DNA of 12,896 nt from JBGLNJ01 sp964353405. GTDB taxonomy: Bacteria; Chloroflexota; Anaerolineae; Fen-1058. Made by a program: the position numbers and the translations under genes. Below the pieces are notes generated by a model that was not told where the DNA came from, ran no database searches, and saw nothing but the letters and a program-made list of their open reading frames with translations. The DNA lies in NCBI GenBank assembly GCA_964353405.1, contig CAYGWJ010000100.1, forward strand, positions 1 through 12,896. Direction: 5' to 3'. Of the stretch, positions 5,710 through 12,875 are shown in pieces (position 1 is the first letter of the stretch; every line of letters starts with the position of its first letter).

Positions 5710-8178
5710 ATGAGCGTCATCTGGGCCAAAGTCTGGCTCGACCTGTGGCACGATAAAGTCCGCACGCTGCTGGCGGTGCTCTCTATCGCGGCGGGTGTGT
5801 TCGCCGTGGGCGCCATGTTCGGCATGAGCGACATGCTGCTCAGCAGCATGGATCAGGCGCACCAGTCAGCGGCGCCGCCGCACATCCAGATGTATCTGAC
5901 GACGCGCATCAAGCCGGAGGTGGCCGACAGCATCCGCAAGCTGGACGGCGTCGAAGATATAGAGTTGTTCAACGCCGTCTCGGTGCTGTATCGGTTCCGC
6001 CCCGACGCGCCGTGGAAACCGGCTGTGATCAACCTGAAAGAGGATTACGAGCACCAAAAGTACCAGTTGATCCAGCTGCGCGAGGGGCGCTGGCCGGGCA
6101 AGGACGATGTGGGGATCGAGCGGCTCTTCAGCCAGTACTTTAAGGTGGGCCTGGGCGACAGTGTTACTTTCAAAGTGGGCAAGACGGAGCGGACGCTGCC
6201 CATCAGCGGAGTGATCCGCCATCCCTTTGTGGCCCCGCCGAGCTATGGCGGTGAGCCGTACTTTTTCGCCAGCGCCGAGGGCTTGGAACGCTTTGACGTG
6301 CCGCAAGGCCAATACGGCGGGATGCTTATTGGCGTCAAGCCCTATAGCGCCGAATACGCCAAAGAGGTTGCGTCCACCATCAAGGATCACCTCGCCAAAC
6401 AAAACATTGGCGTGACGGTCACGTTCTTTCAGGACCCCAAGAAGCACTGGGGGCGTACTTTCGCCGAGGGCACCATGGTCGTCTTGCGGGTGATGGCCGT
6501 CGTCGCACTCCTGTCGAGCGTCGTGTTGATTCTCAACACGCTGACGGCCCTCATCACCCAGCAGACAAACCAGATCGGTATTCTCAAAGCCATCGGCGGC
6601 ACGTCCAGGATGATCATAAAAGTGTACCTGACCAACGTGCTCGTCTATGGGCTGTTGGCGCTGTTCATCTCGCTGCCGCTGGGCATGTTCGTCGCCTTTG
6701 GCATGACCCGGTATTTCTTGAGCTTTTTCAACATTGATGTCAACACGTTCCGATTCTCGACCCAGGCCGTCATCCTTTCGGCGATCTCGGCGCTGATCGT
6801 GCCGCTGCTCGCGGCGCTGTTGCCCGTGCTCTCGGGCGCGGCCCTCACCGTGCGGGAGGCCATCGCCAGCTATGGCCTGGGCGGCGACTATGGATCGAGC
6901 TGGATGGATCGCGCCGTGGAAAAGATCGGCCAGCGACTGTTGCCCTCGTACTATGCGACGGCCTTGGGCAACCTGTTCCGCCGCAAAGCGCGGCTGGCGC
7001 TGACGCAGCTTGTGCTCATCACGGCCGGCGTCATGTTCCTGATCGTGATGAGCCTCTCGTCCTCGCTCGCCGCCACGACAGACGCCGAGTTTGGCCGCCG
7101 CAATTACGATGCCGAAATTGACTTTGAGTCTAAACAGCGAGCGGATCGCGCCGTCGCCATGGCGCAGTCGGTGGACCAAGTCGAACGCGCCAACGTCATC
7201 ACGATGTATCCCGTGACGGTTCTCAAGGAGGGCCAGCGCACTAAAGAGGCGGGAGTGGGCGCATACATCCACGGCTTTCCCGCGGACGTCCTGGTGTACA
7301 AGCCCCTCATCGTGGAGGGCCGTTGGATCCAGCCGGGCGATGACCGCGTGATCGTGATGAACTCGGACTCGGCCAAGCGCAACAATATCAGGCTGGGAGA
7401 GACCGTCACGCTGAACATGGGCGAAATCGGCAAAAGCGACTGGCAAGTGATTGGCCTGTACACACAAGTCTATGGCGGCGGCTTTAGCGCGGACAATCTC
7501 TATGCGTCGCAAGACGCGCTGTCCTATGCGACGAAAAAGTACAACGAGGGCGGGCAGATGTTTGTGCGCTTCAAGCCCGGCGTAGACCCGCAAGCCGCCG
7601 TCATACAAGTCCAGGACCAGTTGGCCGAAGACGACATCAAGGTGGACTATGGCGCATCCACGCAGAACGCCATGACACGACTCAAAAGCGAATTTGAAGC
7701 GCACGGCATCAGGGTGAGAAGCATGCTGACGCAGGCCGAGGAGCGCAAGCTTGCCGATAGCGGGAATGCTGCGCCGCTCGGTATGCTCTTGGCGCTGGCC
7801 ATCATCGTCGCCATCGTCGGCGGCATCGCGCTGATGGGTGCGCTCTCGATCAGCGTGATCGAGCGCACCAAAGAGATCGGCGTGCTGCGAGCCGTCGGCG
7901 CACGTTCCGGCACCATCATGGGCATGTTTGTGATGGAAGGCATCCTGCAAGGCGTGTTCAGTTGGATCATTTCTGTGCCGATCTCGTTCGTGCTCGGACA
8001 GTACGTGGCCCGCGCGATGGGGCAGGCGATGTTCAACGCCAGTCTGGATTACGCGTACAACACCGCGGCCGTGCTCCAGTGGCTGGTTATCGTTCTGATC
8101 ATCTCGACGCTGGCTTCGATTCTGCCCGCACGCAATGCCACGCGCATCAGTGTACAGATCAGTCTGGCTTACATATAA
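5710..8178 (+). CDS. ABC transporter permease 2, double FtsX-like paralogue
   Basis: A second 822-residue permease, collinear with permease 1 throughout: 41 of the first 51 residues are identical by eye. Both halves and their coupling segments are kept (QIGILKAIGG and ERTKEIGVLRAVGA), with the same predicted eight-helix layout and two extracellular domains. The clearest divergence lies just before the sixth membrane segment (coded around 7670-7800), where the helical linker and the helix differ. The end, ISTLASILPARNATRISV, is almost the same. It has a normally spaced GGAG. The simplest history is tandem duplication followed by divergence. The two may form a heteromer, or act as alternative permeases sharing one ATPase; sequence alone does not decide. 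Confidence 0.92.
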   Translation: MSVIWAKVWLDLWHDKVRTLLAVLSIAAGVFAVGAMFGMSDMLLSSMDQAHQSAAPPHIQMYLTTRIKPEVADSIRKLDGVEDIELFNAVSVLYRFRPDAPWKPAVINLKEDYEHQKYQLIQLREGRWPGKDDVGIERLFSQYFKVGLGDSVTFKVGKTERTLPISGVIRHPFVAPPSYGGEPYFFASAEGLERFDVPQGQYGGMLIGVKPYSAEYAKEVASTIKDHLAKQNIGVTVTFFQDPKKHWGRTFAEGTMVVLRVMAVVALLSSVVLILNTLTALITQQTNQIGILKAIGGTSRMIIKVYLTNVLVYGLLALFISLPLGMFVAFGMTRYFLSFFNIDVNTFRFSTQAVILSAISALIVPLLAALLPVLSGAALTVREAIASYGLGGDYGSSWMDRAVEKIGQRLLPSYYATALGNLFRRKARLALTQLVLITAGVMFLIVMSLSSSLAATTDAEFGRRNYDAEIDFESKQRADRAVAMAQSVDQVERANVITMYPVTVLKEGQRTKEAGVGAYIHGFPADVLVYKPLIVEGRWIQPGDDRVIVMNSDSAKRNNIRLGETVTLNMGEIGKSDWQVIGLYTQVYGGGFSADNLYASQDALSYATKKYNEGGQMFVRFKPGVDPQAAVIQVQDQLAEDDIKVDYGASTQNAMTRLKSEFEAHGIRVRSMLTQAEERKLADSGNAAPLGMLLALAIIVAIVGGIALMGALSISVIERTKEIGVLRAVGARSGTIMGMFVMEGILQGVFSWIISVPISFVLGQYVARAMGQAMFNASLDYAYNTAAVLQWLVIVLIISTLASILPARNATRISVQISLAYI

Positions 8179-8182
8179 CCGT

Positions 8183-8217
8183 GAAACGTAAGACGTAAAA
8201 CGTGAGCAGTTCACGTG
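8183..8217 (+). repeat. Degenerate heptamer repeat and small hairpin between permease 2 and adaptor 1
   Basis: Three imperfect heptamers, GAAACGT, AAGACGT and AAAACGT, run 8183-8203. ACGTGA (8200-8205) and TCACGT (8211-8216) form a perfect 6-base inverted repeat with a 5-base loop. It is the weakest of the exporter gap elements. The real ribosome binding site AGGAG (8234-8238) lies outside it. Confidence 0.5.
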
Positions 8218-8244
8218 ATACACAGCATGCAACAGGAGAACACT

Positions 8245-9405
8245 ATGAAGAAATTGCTATTTGTCATTGTGGTTGTGGCGCTCGTGGCTGGCTGCACTCA
8301 AGCCAACGTCGCCAAGACGCCCACGCCCACGGCGGCGCCGAAAAAGTCCAGCTTGGGCGGCGCATCGGCGCAGGGCTATGTCACGCCGGTTCGCCACGCC
8401 GATCTTTCCTTCCGTACCGGCGGGCGCGTGGCGCAAGTGCTGGTCAAGGAAGGCGATTCGGTCAAGGCCGGCCAGCCGCTCGTCAAGCTGCAAGACGCGG
8501 AGCTCAAGGCGGCGCTGGCCGCGGCGCAGGCAGACCTGAAGCGTTTGCAGGCTGGCTCGCGAGCCGAAGAGATTGCCGCCGCGCAAGCCAACCTCGACGT
8601 TGCCAACGGCCAGGTCAAGGCAGCGCAGAACGACGTTGACAAGGTCAAGAATGGCGTCCAGCAAGTGGCCGACCTGGCTTCCGCTCAGGCGCAACTGGCA
8701 CAGGCCGAACTGCAGCTCAAGAACGTCAAGGACTCGCTCGATTCGATCACATCGGGAATCGAAATCGTCCGGCAATATGGACGTGGTGGCGGGACTCTGA
8801 TGCGCTATGAACAACAAACTCTCGTTCAACTGGCAGCCGCTCAGGCGGGCTATGATGCCGCAAAAGCACGTGTCGCTCAGGCGTATTCAGGCAAAAACGA
8901 CGACTTGCAGTCGGCGCAAGCCAAATTGAACGTTGCCCTCGGCCAGCGCGATGCGGAGCAGGCTCGCCTCAATCTGCTCAAGGCCGGCTCGACGGCGGAA
9001 GACATTGAGGCGGCCAAAGCGCGCGTCGCCCAGGCGCAAGCCGCGCTCGACGAGACGGTGCTGCTCGCCTCCTTTGATGGAACCGTCACCGAGATGACGG
9101 CCCGCGCCGGCGAAATCGTCGGCCCCGGCCCGCGCATCGCCAGCCTGGCCGACCTGACGCAGTGGCAGGTGGAGACAGACGACCTGAGCGAGGTGGACGT
9201 GGTGAACGTCCAGCCAGGCGCTGAGGTCAACATTACCGTGGACGCGTTGCCGGGCGTCACGCTCAAGGGCCAGGTCACATCCGTCGTGCCTCGCAGCATC
9301 GTCAAGCGCGGCGATGTGACCTTCACCGTCAAGGTCGCCATCAGCAATCCCGACCCCAGGCTCAAGTGGGGCATGACGGCGTTCGTGGATATCATGGGCA
9401 AGTGA
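8245..9405 (+). CDS. HlyD/MacA-like adaptor lipoprotein 1
   Basis: An exporter adaptor (membrane fusion protein family) of 386 residues. ATG 8245 is chosen over GTG 8215 because AGGAG lies six bases upstream and the protein then begins with a clean lipoprotein signal, MKKLLFVIVVVALVAGC. The lipobox VAGC puts the lipid on Cys17, anchoring the protein outside the membrane. A Thr/Pro/Lys linker follows. Then come the first half of a lipoyl-like domain (GRVAQVLVKEGDSVKAGQPLVKLQD, about 60-85), a long Ala/Gln-rich coiled-coil hairpin (about 85-275), the second lipoyl half (LLASFDGTVTEMTARAGEIV) and a beta-barrel ending in LKWGMTAFVDI. The hairpin turn has a Gly-rich stretch, GRGGG. In MacA-type systems the adaptor sits on the permease and conveys substrate outward. 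No TolC-like gene is nearby, so its outer partner is unknown. Confidence 0.9.
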   Translation: MKKLLFVIVVVALVAGCTQANVAKTPTPTAAPKKSSLGGASAQGYVTPVRHADLSFRTGGRVAQVLVKEGDSVKAGQPLVKLQDAELKAALAAAQADLKRLQAGSRAEEIAAAQANLDVANGQVKAAQNDVDKVKNGVQQVADLASAQAQLAQAELQLKNVKDSLDSITSGIEIVRQYGRGGGTLMRYEQQTLVQLAAAQAGYDAAKARVAQAYSGKNDDLQSAQAKLNVALGQRDAEQARLNLLKAGSTAEDIEAAKARVAQAQAALDETVLLASFDGTVTEMTARAGEIVGPGPRIASLADLTQWQVETDDLSEVDVVNVQPGAEVNITVDALPGVTLKGQVTSVVPRSIVKRGDVTFTVKVAISNPDPRLKWGMTAFVDIMGK

Positions 9406-9444
9406 CCAGGGGCCAGTCCCGGGTCGCTGAACAGGAGAACCAAC
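9406..9444 (+). promoter_or_regulatory. Short gap with ribosome binding site before adaptor 2
   Basis: This 39-base spacer holds a GC-rich stretch with small self-complementary pieces (GACC with GGTC around a GGG/CCC pair) and then AGGAG at 9433-9437, seven bases before ATG 9445. Unlike the other exporter gaps it has no clear tandem repeat. Confidence 0.5.
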
Positions 9445-10614
9445 ATGAAGAAACTTGTCATCGCTATCGTACTCATCGCGCTCGTCAGTGCGTGCTCGTC
9501 ATCCAACGCGACCAAGACGCCCGCACAAACGGCAACGCCCGGCGCAAAGAAAGCGGGGGCGTCCGGCGCCTCGGCCCAAGGGTACGTCACGCCGGTTCAA
9601 TATGCTGACCTTTCGTTCCGCGCGAGCGGACGCGTGGCGCAGGTGCTGGTGAAGGAAGGCGACCAGGTCAAGAAAGGCGATCCGCTCGTCAAGCTGCAAG
9701 ACGCCGACCTGAAGGCCGCGCTCGCCGTCGCTCAGGCCGAGTTGAAGCGCGCCCAGTCCGGCGCTCGACCGGAAGAGGTCGCGCAAGCGCAGGCCAGCGT
9801 GAACATCGCCACAGCGCAAGTGGAAGTGGCTGAGGCCGAGCTGGCTCGCTTCCAGAACAGCGTGGTGGGCGTCCAGATTGCCGCCGCTCAGGCCGACGCC
9901 GCGCGCAGTGCTGCCGACCTCAAAGTGGCACAGGACTCGTACGATGCGCTCGTCCTCGGGCCGGGCCATGGCATTCCGGCGGATGCCAACACTTGGGGCC
10001 GCGGACTGGGCAAATACGAAGAAGACAAACGCGCGCAACTCGCCATCTTGAAGGCAGACTATGACGCGGCGCAGAAAAAGTTGTGGCTTGCACAAACGGA
10101 TGCGGGCACGACGCTGCAATCTTACCAGACCAATGTCGAGGTCGCCAAGGCGCGGGCGGATGCGCAGCAGGCACAGCTCAACCTGGTCAAGGCCGGCACG
10201 GCGCCGGAGCAGATTGACGCACTCAAGGCGCGCGTTGCCCAGGCGCAGGCCTCGCTCGACGAAGCCACGCTCGTCGCTCCCTTTGATGGCACGCTGGCCG
10301 AGCTCGACGTCAACGTGGGCGAGATAGCCGCGCCGGGCAACCGCATCGCCAGCCTCGCCGACTTGACTCTATGGGAAGTGGAGACCGACGACCTGAGCGA
10401 AGTGGATATCGTCGGCGTTCAACCGGGCGCCGAGGTCAGCGTCAAAGTAGATGCTCTGCCGGATGTGCAGCTCAAGGGCAAGGTCACGTCCATCACGCCG
10501 CGCAGCGCCATCAAGCGCGGTGACGTGACGTACACTGTCAAGGTCGCCCTCGCCGAGCCCGACCCCAAGTTAAAGTGGGGCATGACGGCGTTCGTGGACA
10601 TTCGCGGCAAGTAG
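9445..10614 (+). CDS. HlyD/MacA-like adaptor lipoprotein 2
   Basis: A 389-residue paralogue of adaptor 1 with the same plan. The signal MKKLVIAIVLIALVSAC gives lipobox VSAC and lipidated Cys17. A Thr/Ala/Lys-rich linker leads to the split lipoyl-like domain (GRVAQVLVKEGDQVKKGDPLVKLQD, then LVAPFDGTLAELDVNVGEIA). Between the halves is a long Ala-rich coiled-coil hairpin, and after them a beta-barrel with LADLTLWEVETDDLSEVDIV and the end LKWGMTAFVDIRGK. The outer domains are nearly the same in the two adaptors. The main difference is the hairpin tip, here LGPGHGIPADANTWGRGLG, longer and Pro/Gly-richer than in adaptor 1. It is the last gene of the exporter set. The two adaptors could alternate in one ring or serve one permease each (inference). 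Confidence 0.9.
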   Translation: MKKLVIAIVLIALVSACSSSNATKTPAQTATPGAKKAGASGASAQGYVTPVQYADLSFRASGRVAQVLVKEGDQVKKGDPLVKLQDADLKAALAVAQAELKRAQSGARPEEVAQAQASVNIATAQVEVAEAELARFQNSVVGVQIAAAQADAARSAADLKVAQDSYDALVLGPGHGIPADANTWGRGLGKYEEDKRAQLAILKADYDAAQKKLWLAQTDAGTTLQSYQTNVEVAKARADAQQAQLNLVKAGTAPEQIDALKARVAQAQASLDEATLVAPFDGTLAELDVNVGEIAAPGNRIASLADLTLWEVETDDLSEVDIVGVQPGAEVSVKVDALPDVQLKGKVTSITPRSAIKRGDVTYTVKVALAEPDPKLKWGMTAFVDIRGK

Positions 10615-10619
10615 ACGTG

Positions 10620-10680
10620 GTGACACGGTGACAAGGTGACAAGGTGACACGGTGATCTCGGTCACCTTGTCACCGTGTCA
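10620..10680. terminator. Perfect 20-bp inverted repeat between convergent genes, probable bidirectional terminator
   Basis: The arms 10621-10640 and 10661-10680 are perfectly complementary over 20 bases with a 20-base loop. The left side is built of four octamers (GTGACACG, GTGACAAG, GTGACAAG, GTGACACG) at 10620-10651. It lies just after adaptor 2 and before the convergent peptidase gene end at 10700, the usual place for a shared terminator. No T-run follows on either strand, so it is not a textbook intrinsic terminator and may instead block decay from the 3' end. Confidence 0.65.
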
Positions 10681-10699
10681 TGTTCTAGAGCAGGCTGCT

Positions 10700-11782
10700 C
10701 TATCGAACGGGTCGGTACTTGCCCATAACTCTTTGCAACTCGTCGAGCGGGAGTGCGCGCGCCGTGTGCCCCTTGTAGCCCGTCATCGTCTCGGCGGCGG
10801 TCAACGCATTGAGGATGGCCTCTTCGACGGCTTCAGCCACCGCGTCAAAGAACGGATTGAGCCAGTGATGCGGCAGCATCTTGAGCGCGAGCGGAGACTC
10901 GGCCTGCGCGGGCAAGTGATTGCCGGTGGCAAACGCCAAAAAGATGTCGCCGCTGCTGTTGTGTCCTACTCCCCCCACCCGCGCCAGTCCCACCGTCGCT
11001 CTGCGCGCCAGTCGCTTGCATTGGATGGGTAACAAGGGCGCATCTGTAGCGACGATAATGATGATCGAGCCTTCCGCCGCTGGCGCAGGCTCGTCCCACG
11101 GTGTGGGCGTATGCTCCGGGCCGATCTCGCGCCCGACCGGCACGCCATCCACGCGCAGGCAAGACCGGTCGCCATAGTTGGCCTGCACCAACGCGCCGAC
11201 GGCATATTTGCCACTCGACACCTCCACCACCCTCGACGAGGTGCCAATGCCGCCTTTGAAATCGTGGCAAATCATCCCCGCGCCGCCGCCCACGTTGCCC
11301 TCGGCCACCGGGCCGCCCCCGGCCGAATCCAACGCCTGATGGACGTGCTCGGCCTTGAGGTGGAAAGCGTCAATGTCGTTGAGCCAGCCGTCGTACGTTT
11401 CCGCCGCCACGGGCAATTTGAACGCAAAGCCGCCATGCTTGTCCACGCCATATTCGACGATCGCCTGGTGCGCCAGCCCGACCTGGTTCGTGTTGGTGAT
11501 GGCGATCGGCGACGTAAGCAGACCAAACTCTTCGATGAATGGCAGGCCCGTCATCTCGCCACAGCCATTGAACGAGTGGAACCCGGCAAAGGCATTGTCT
11601 TCCCAGATGGTCCCCTCGCGCGGCACGACGACCGTCACGCCCGTGCGGGCCACGCGCGGCTCGTCATAGATCAACGTGCAGTGTCCCACCCACACGCCCG
11701 GCACATCGGTGATGGCGTTGTATAACCCGGTGGGGAACGTGCCGATCGTGATCCCCAGGTCTCGCAATCGTGCGCGCGCCAT
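10700..11782 (-). CDS. P1 family peptidase (DmpA/BapA-like aminopeptidase)
   Basis: A predicted self-processing N-terminal-nucleophile hydrolase of 360 residues that removes N-terminal residues from small peptides, including D-amino or beta-amino ones in known relatives. Family blocks: LRDLGITIGTFPTGLYNAITDV (6-27) and VGHCTL; Tyr130 in AETYDGWLND; Asn202 in ALVQANYGDR; and EGSIIIIVATDAPL (237-250). The cleavage that makes the two chains should fall between Gly238 and Ser239, with Ser239 as the nucleophile. HNSSGDIFLAF (274-284) is also typical. These match the serine, asparagine and tyrosine reported for DmpA, so the enzyme looks active. I chose ATG at 11782 because AGGAGG lies five bases upstream. 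An ATG at 11836 would add an atypical 18-residue extension running through a hairpin. No signal peptide is visible, so it is probably cytoplasmic. Confidence 0.92.
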   Translation of the reverse strand: MARARLRDLGITIGTFPTGLYNAITDVPGVWVGHCTLIYDEPRVARTGVTVVVPREGTIWEDNAFAGFHSFNGCGEMTGLPFIEEFGLLTSPIAITNTNQVGLAHQAIVEYGVDKHGGFAFKLPVAAETYDGWLNDIDAFHLKAEHVHQALDSAGGGPVAEGNVGGGAGMICHDFKGGIGTSSRVVEVSSGKYAVGALVQANYGDRSCLRVDGVPVGREIGPEHTPTPWDEPAPAAEGSIIIIVATDAPLLPIQCKRLARRATVGLARVGGVGHNSSGDIFLAFATGNHLPAQAESPLALKMLPHHWLNPFFDAVAEAVEEAILNALTAAETMTGYKGHTARALPLDELQRVMGKYRPVR

Positions 11783-11787
11783 GTGAT

Positions 11788-11793
11788 CCTCCT
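11788..11793 (-). promoter_or_regulatory. Ribosome binding site of the P1 peptidase gene
   Basis: The minus strand reads AGGAGG here, five bases from the ATG at 11782. This fixes the start and argues against the upstream in-frame ATG at 11836. Confidence 0.8.
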
Positions 11794-11827
11794 GATAGGC
11801 GTAAAGCTCGCCCCTGATGAAAGCAAA

Positions 11828-11846
11828 GGCGACCACAAGGGTCGCC
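11828..11846. repeat. GC-rich hairpin between the oxidoreductase and peptidase genes
   Basis: GGCGACC (11828-11834) and GGTCGCC (11840-11846) are perfect inverted arms around a 5-base loop, seven bases past the oxidoreductase stop codon. On the minus strand the stem is followed by TTTGCTTTC, a weak T-rich tail, so it could be a partial terminator. The wider motif (GTAGGGGCGACCC on the minus strand) looks like a dispersed intergenic repeat I recall from Chloroflexota genomes; this is from memory. Confidence 0.5.
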
Positions 11847-11852
11847 CCTACA

Positions 11853-12821
11853 TTACGGGATCAGCAACACTTTGCCCTTGGACTGGCGACCTTCCATGTA
11901 GCGATGCGCCTCGGCGGCCTGCGCCAGCGAAAAGGTCCGGTCAATGCGCACCTTCAATTCGCCGGACGCCATCCACGCGAACAGGTCATTCGTCCGGCTC
12001 AACAATTCCTGCCGGTCGGCGGTGTAAAAGCCGAGCGTGGGCCGCGTGAGGAACAGCGCACCTTTGGCATTGAGCACCTGCGGATCGAGCGGCGGCACGG
12101 CCCCGCTGGATTGCCCGAACAGCACCATATAGCCGCGCGGCCTGAGACAGTTCAGGCTCTTGTCAAACGTCGTCTTGCCCACCGAATCATAGACGACGTG
12201 CACGCCCTTGCCAGCCGTGAGACGTTTGACCTCGGTCTCAAAGTCGGTCTGCGTGTAAAGGATCACCTCGTCCGCGCCAGCCTCGCGGGCCAACTGTGCC
12301 TTTTCCTCAGTCGAGACGGTGCCCAAGACGCGCGCGCCGCAGCGTTTGGCAATTTGCACCAGCAGCAGGCCGACGCCGCCCGCCGCCGCGTGAACGAGCG
12401 CCGTGTCGCCCGGTCGAAGCGGATAGGTGCTGAAGCAGAGATAGTGCGCCGTCGTCCCTTGCAGCATCACCGCCGCCGCCTGCTGAGCGGTCACGGCAGC
12501 CGGGATAGGCACCAGCCTCCACGACGAGACGACCTGATACTCTGCATATGAGCCTTGCTGCAACGCATAGGCAACGCGGTCGCCCGGCTTGACTTCCGTC
12601 ACGTTCGGGCCGACGGCCTCCACCACGCCCGCGCCTTCCTGGCCCAGCGTCAGGGGCAGCGCGCCTTTGTACTGGCCCGTGCGGTGATAGATGTCAATGT
12701 AATTCACGCCGGCCGCTTCCAGCCTGACGCGCGCCTCGCCTGGACCAGGTTCCGGCAGCGGAACCTGGTCCAGGCTCAGAACGTCCACGCCGCCAAATTG
12801 ATGCACTCGAATCGCTTGCAT
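11853..12821 (-). CDS. Quinone oxidoreductase-like zinc-independent MDR protein
   Basis: A 322-residue NADPH-dependent oxidoreductase of the QOR branch of the medium-chain dehydrogenase/reductase superfamily, the length usual for the family. The catalytic domain has AAGVNYIDIYHRTGQY (36-51) and LGQEGAGVVEAVGPNV (59-74), without the GHE-type zinc ligands of alcohol dehydrogenases. LQGTTAHYL (120-128) leads into the Rossmann domain with the nucleotide-binding loop AAGGVG (146-151). YDSVGKTTFDKSLNCLRPRG (211-230) and the terminal GRQSKGKVLLIP are family hallmarks. Relatives reduce quinones to semiquinones or reduce alkenals; the substrate here is unknown. AAGGAGG six bases before the ATG confirms the start. 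Codons 16-28 contain a perfect inverted repeat. It is the first gene of a probable two-gene minus-strand unit with the P1 peptidase. Confidence 0.93.
   Translation of the reverse strand: MQAIRVHQFGGVDVLSLDQVPLPEPGPGEARVRLEAAGVNYIDIYHRTGQYKGALPLTLGQEGAGVVEAVGPNVTEVKPGDRVAYALQQGSYAEYQVVSSWRLVPIPAAVTAQQAAAVMLQGTTAHYLCFSTYPLRPGDTALVHAAAGGVGLLLVQIAKRCGARVLGTVSTEEKAQLAREAGADEVILYTQTDFETEVKRLTAGKGVHVVYDSVGKTTFDKSLNCLRPRGYMVLFGQSSGAVPPLDPQVLNAKGALFLTRPTLGFYTADRQELLSRTNDLFAWMASGELKVRIDRTFSLAQAAEAHRYMEGRQSKGKVLLIP
12738..12775. repeat. Perfect 17-bp inverted repeat inside the oxidoreductase coding region
   Basis: The arms 12738-12754 and 12759-12775 are perfectly complementary over 17 bases with only a 4-base loop (GCAG on the plus strand). 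Each arm also contains the near-palindrome CCTGG-N-CCAGG. The repeat codes for Ser16 to Gly28, a stretch ordinary for the protein family, so the gene is not broken by it. Confidence 0.85.
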
Positions 12822-12869
12822 GTTGGCCTCCTTGCCAAAGGTTGTGTGCCGCCTCTATGCGGCGGGATA

Positions 12870-12875
12870 ATTATA
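12870..12875 (-). promoter_or_regulatory. Probable -10 box for the minus-strand oxidoreductase-peptidase unit
   Basis: The minus strand reads a perfect TATAAT here, about 50 bases before the oxidoreductase start. With a 17-base spacer the -35 box would straddle the window edge; its last four bases would be GAAA (12896-12893), which fits TTGAAA if two Ts lie just outside. A small hairpin (GCCGC at 12848-12852, GCGGC at 12859-12863) would sit at or near the start of the transcript. Confidence 0.55.

Noticed and set aside
5866..8232. Very long open frame (788 codons) on the minus strand across permease 2
   Set aside because: It mirrors a well-supported permease with intact family motifs. The translation is rich in His, Arg, Gln and Asp with no membrane or domain pattern, as expected for the antisense of GC-rich coding DNA.
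11783..11836. N-terminally extended start for the P1 peptidase
   Set aside because: The extension has no family similarity, runs through the intergenic hairpin and lacks a ribosome binding site, while ATG 11782 has AGGAGG at proper spacing.
11817..12551. 244-codon plus-strand frame opposite the quinone oxidoreductase gene
   Set aside because: The minus strand encodes a full-length family protein with a strong ribosome binding site; the plus-strand translation has no domain pattern.
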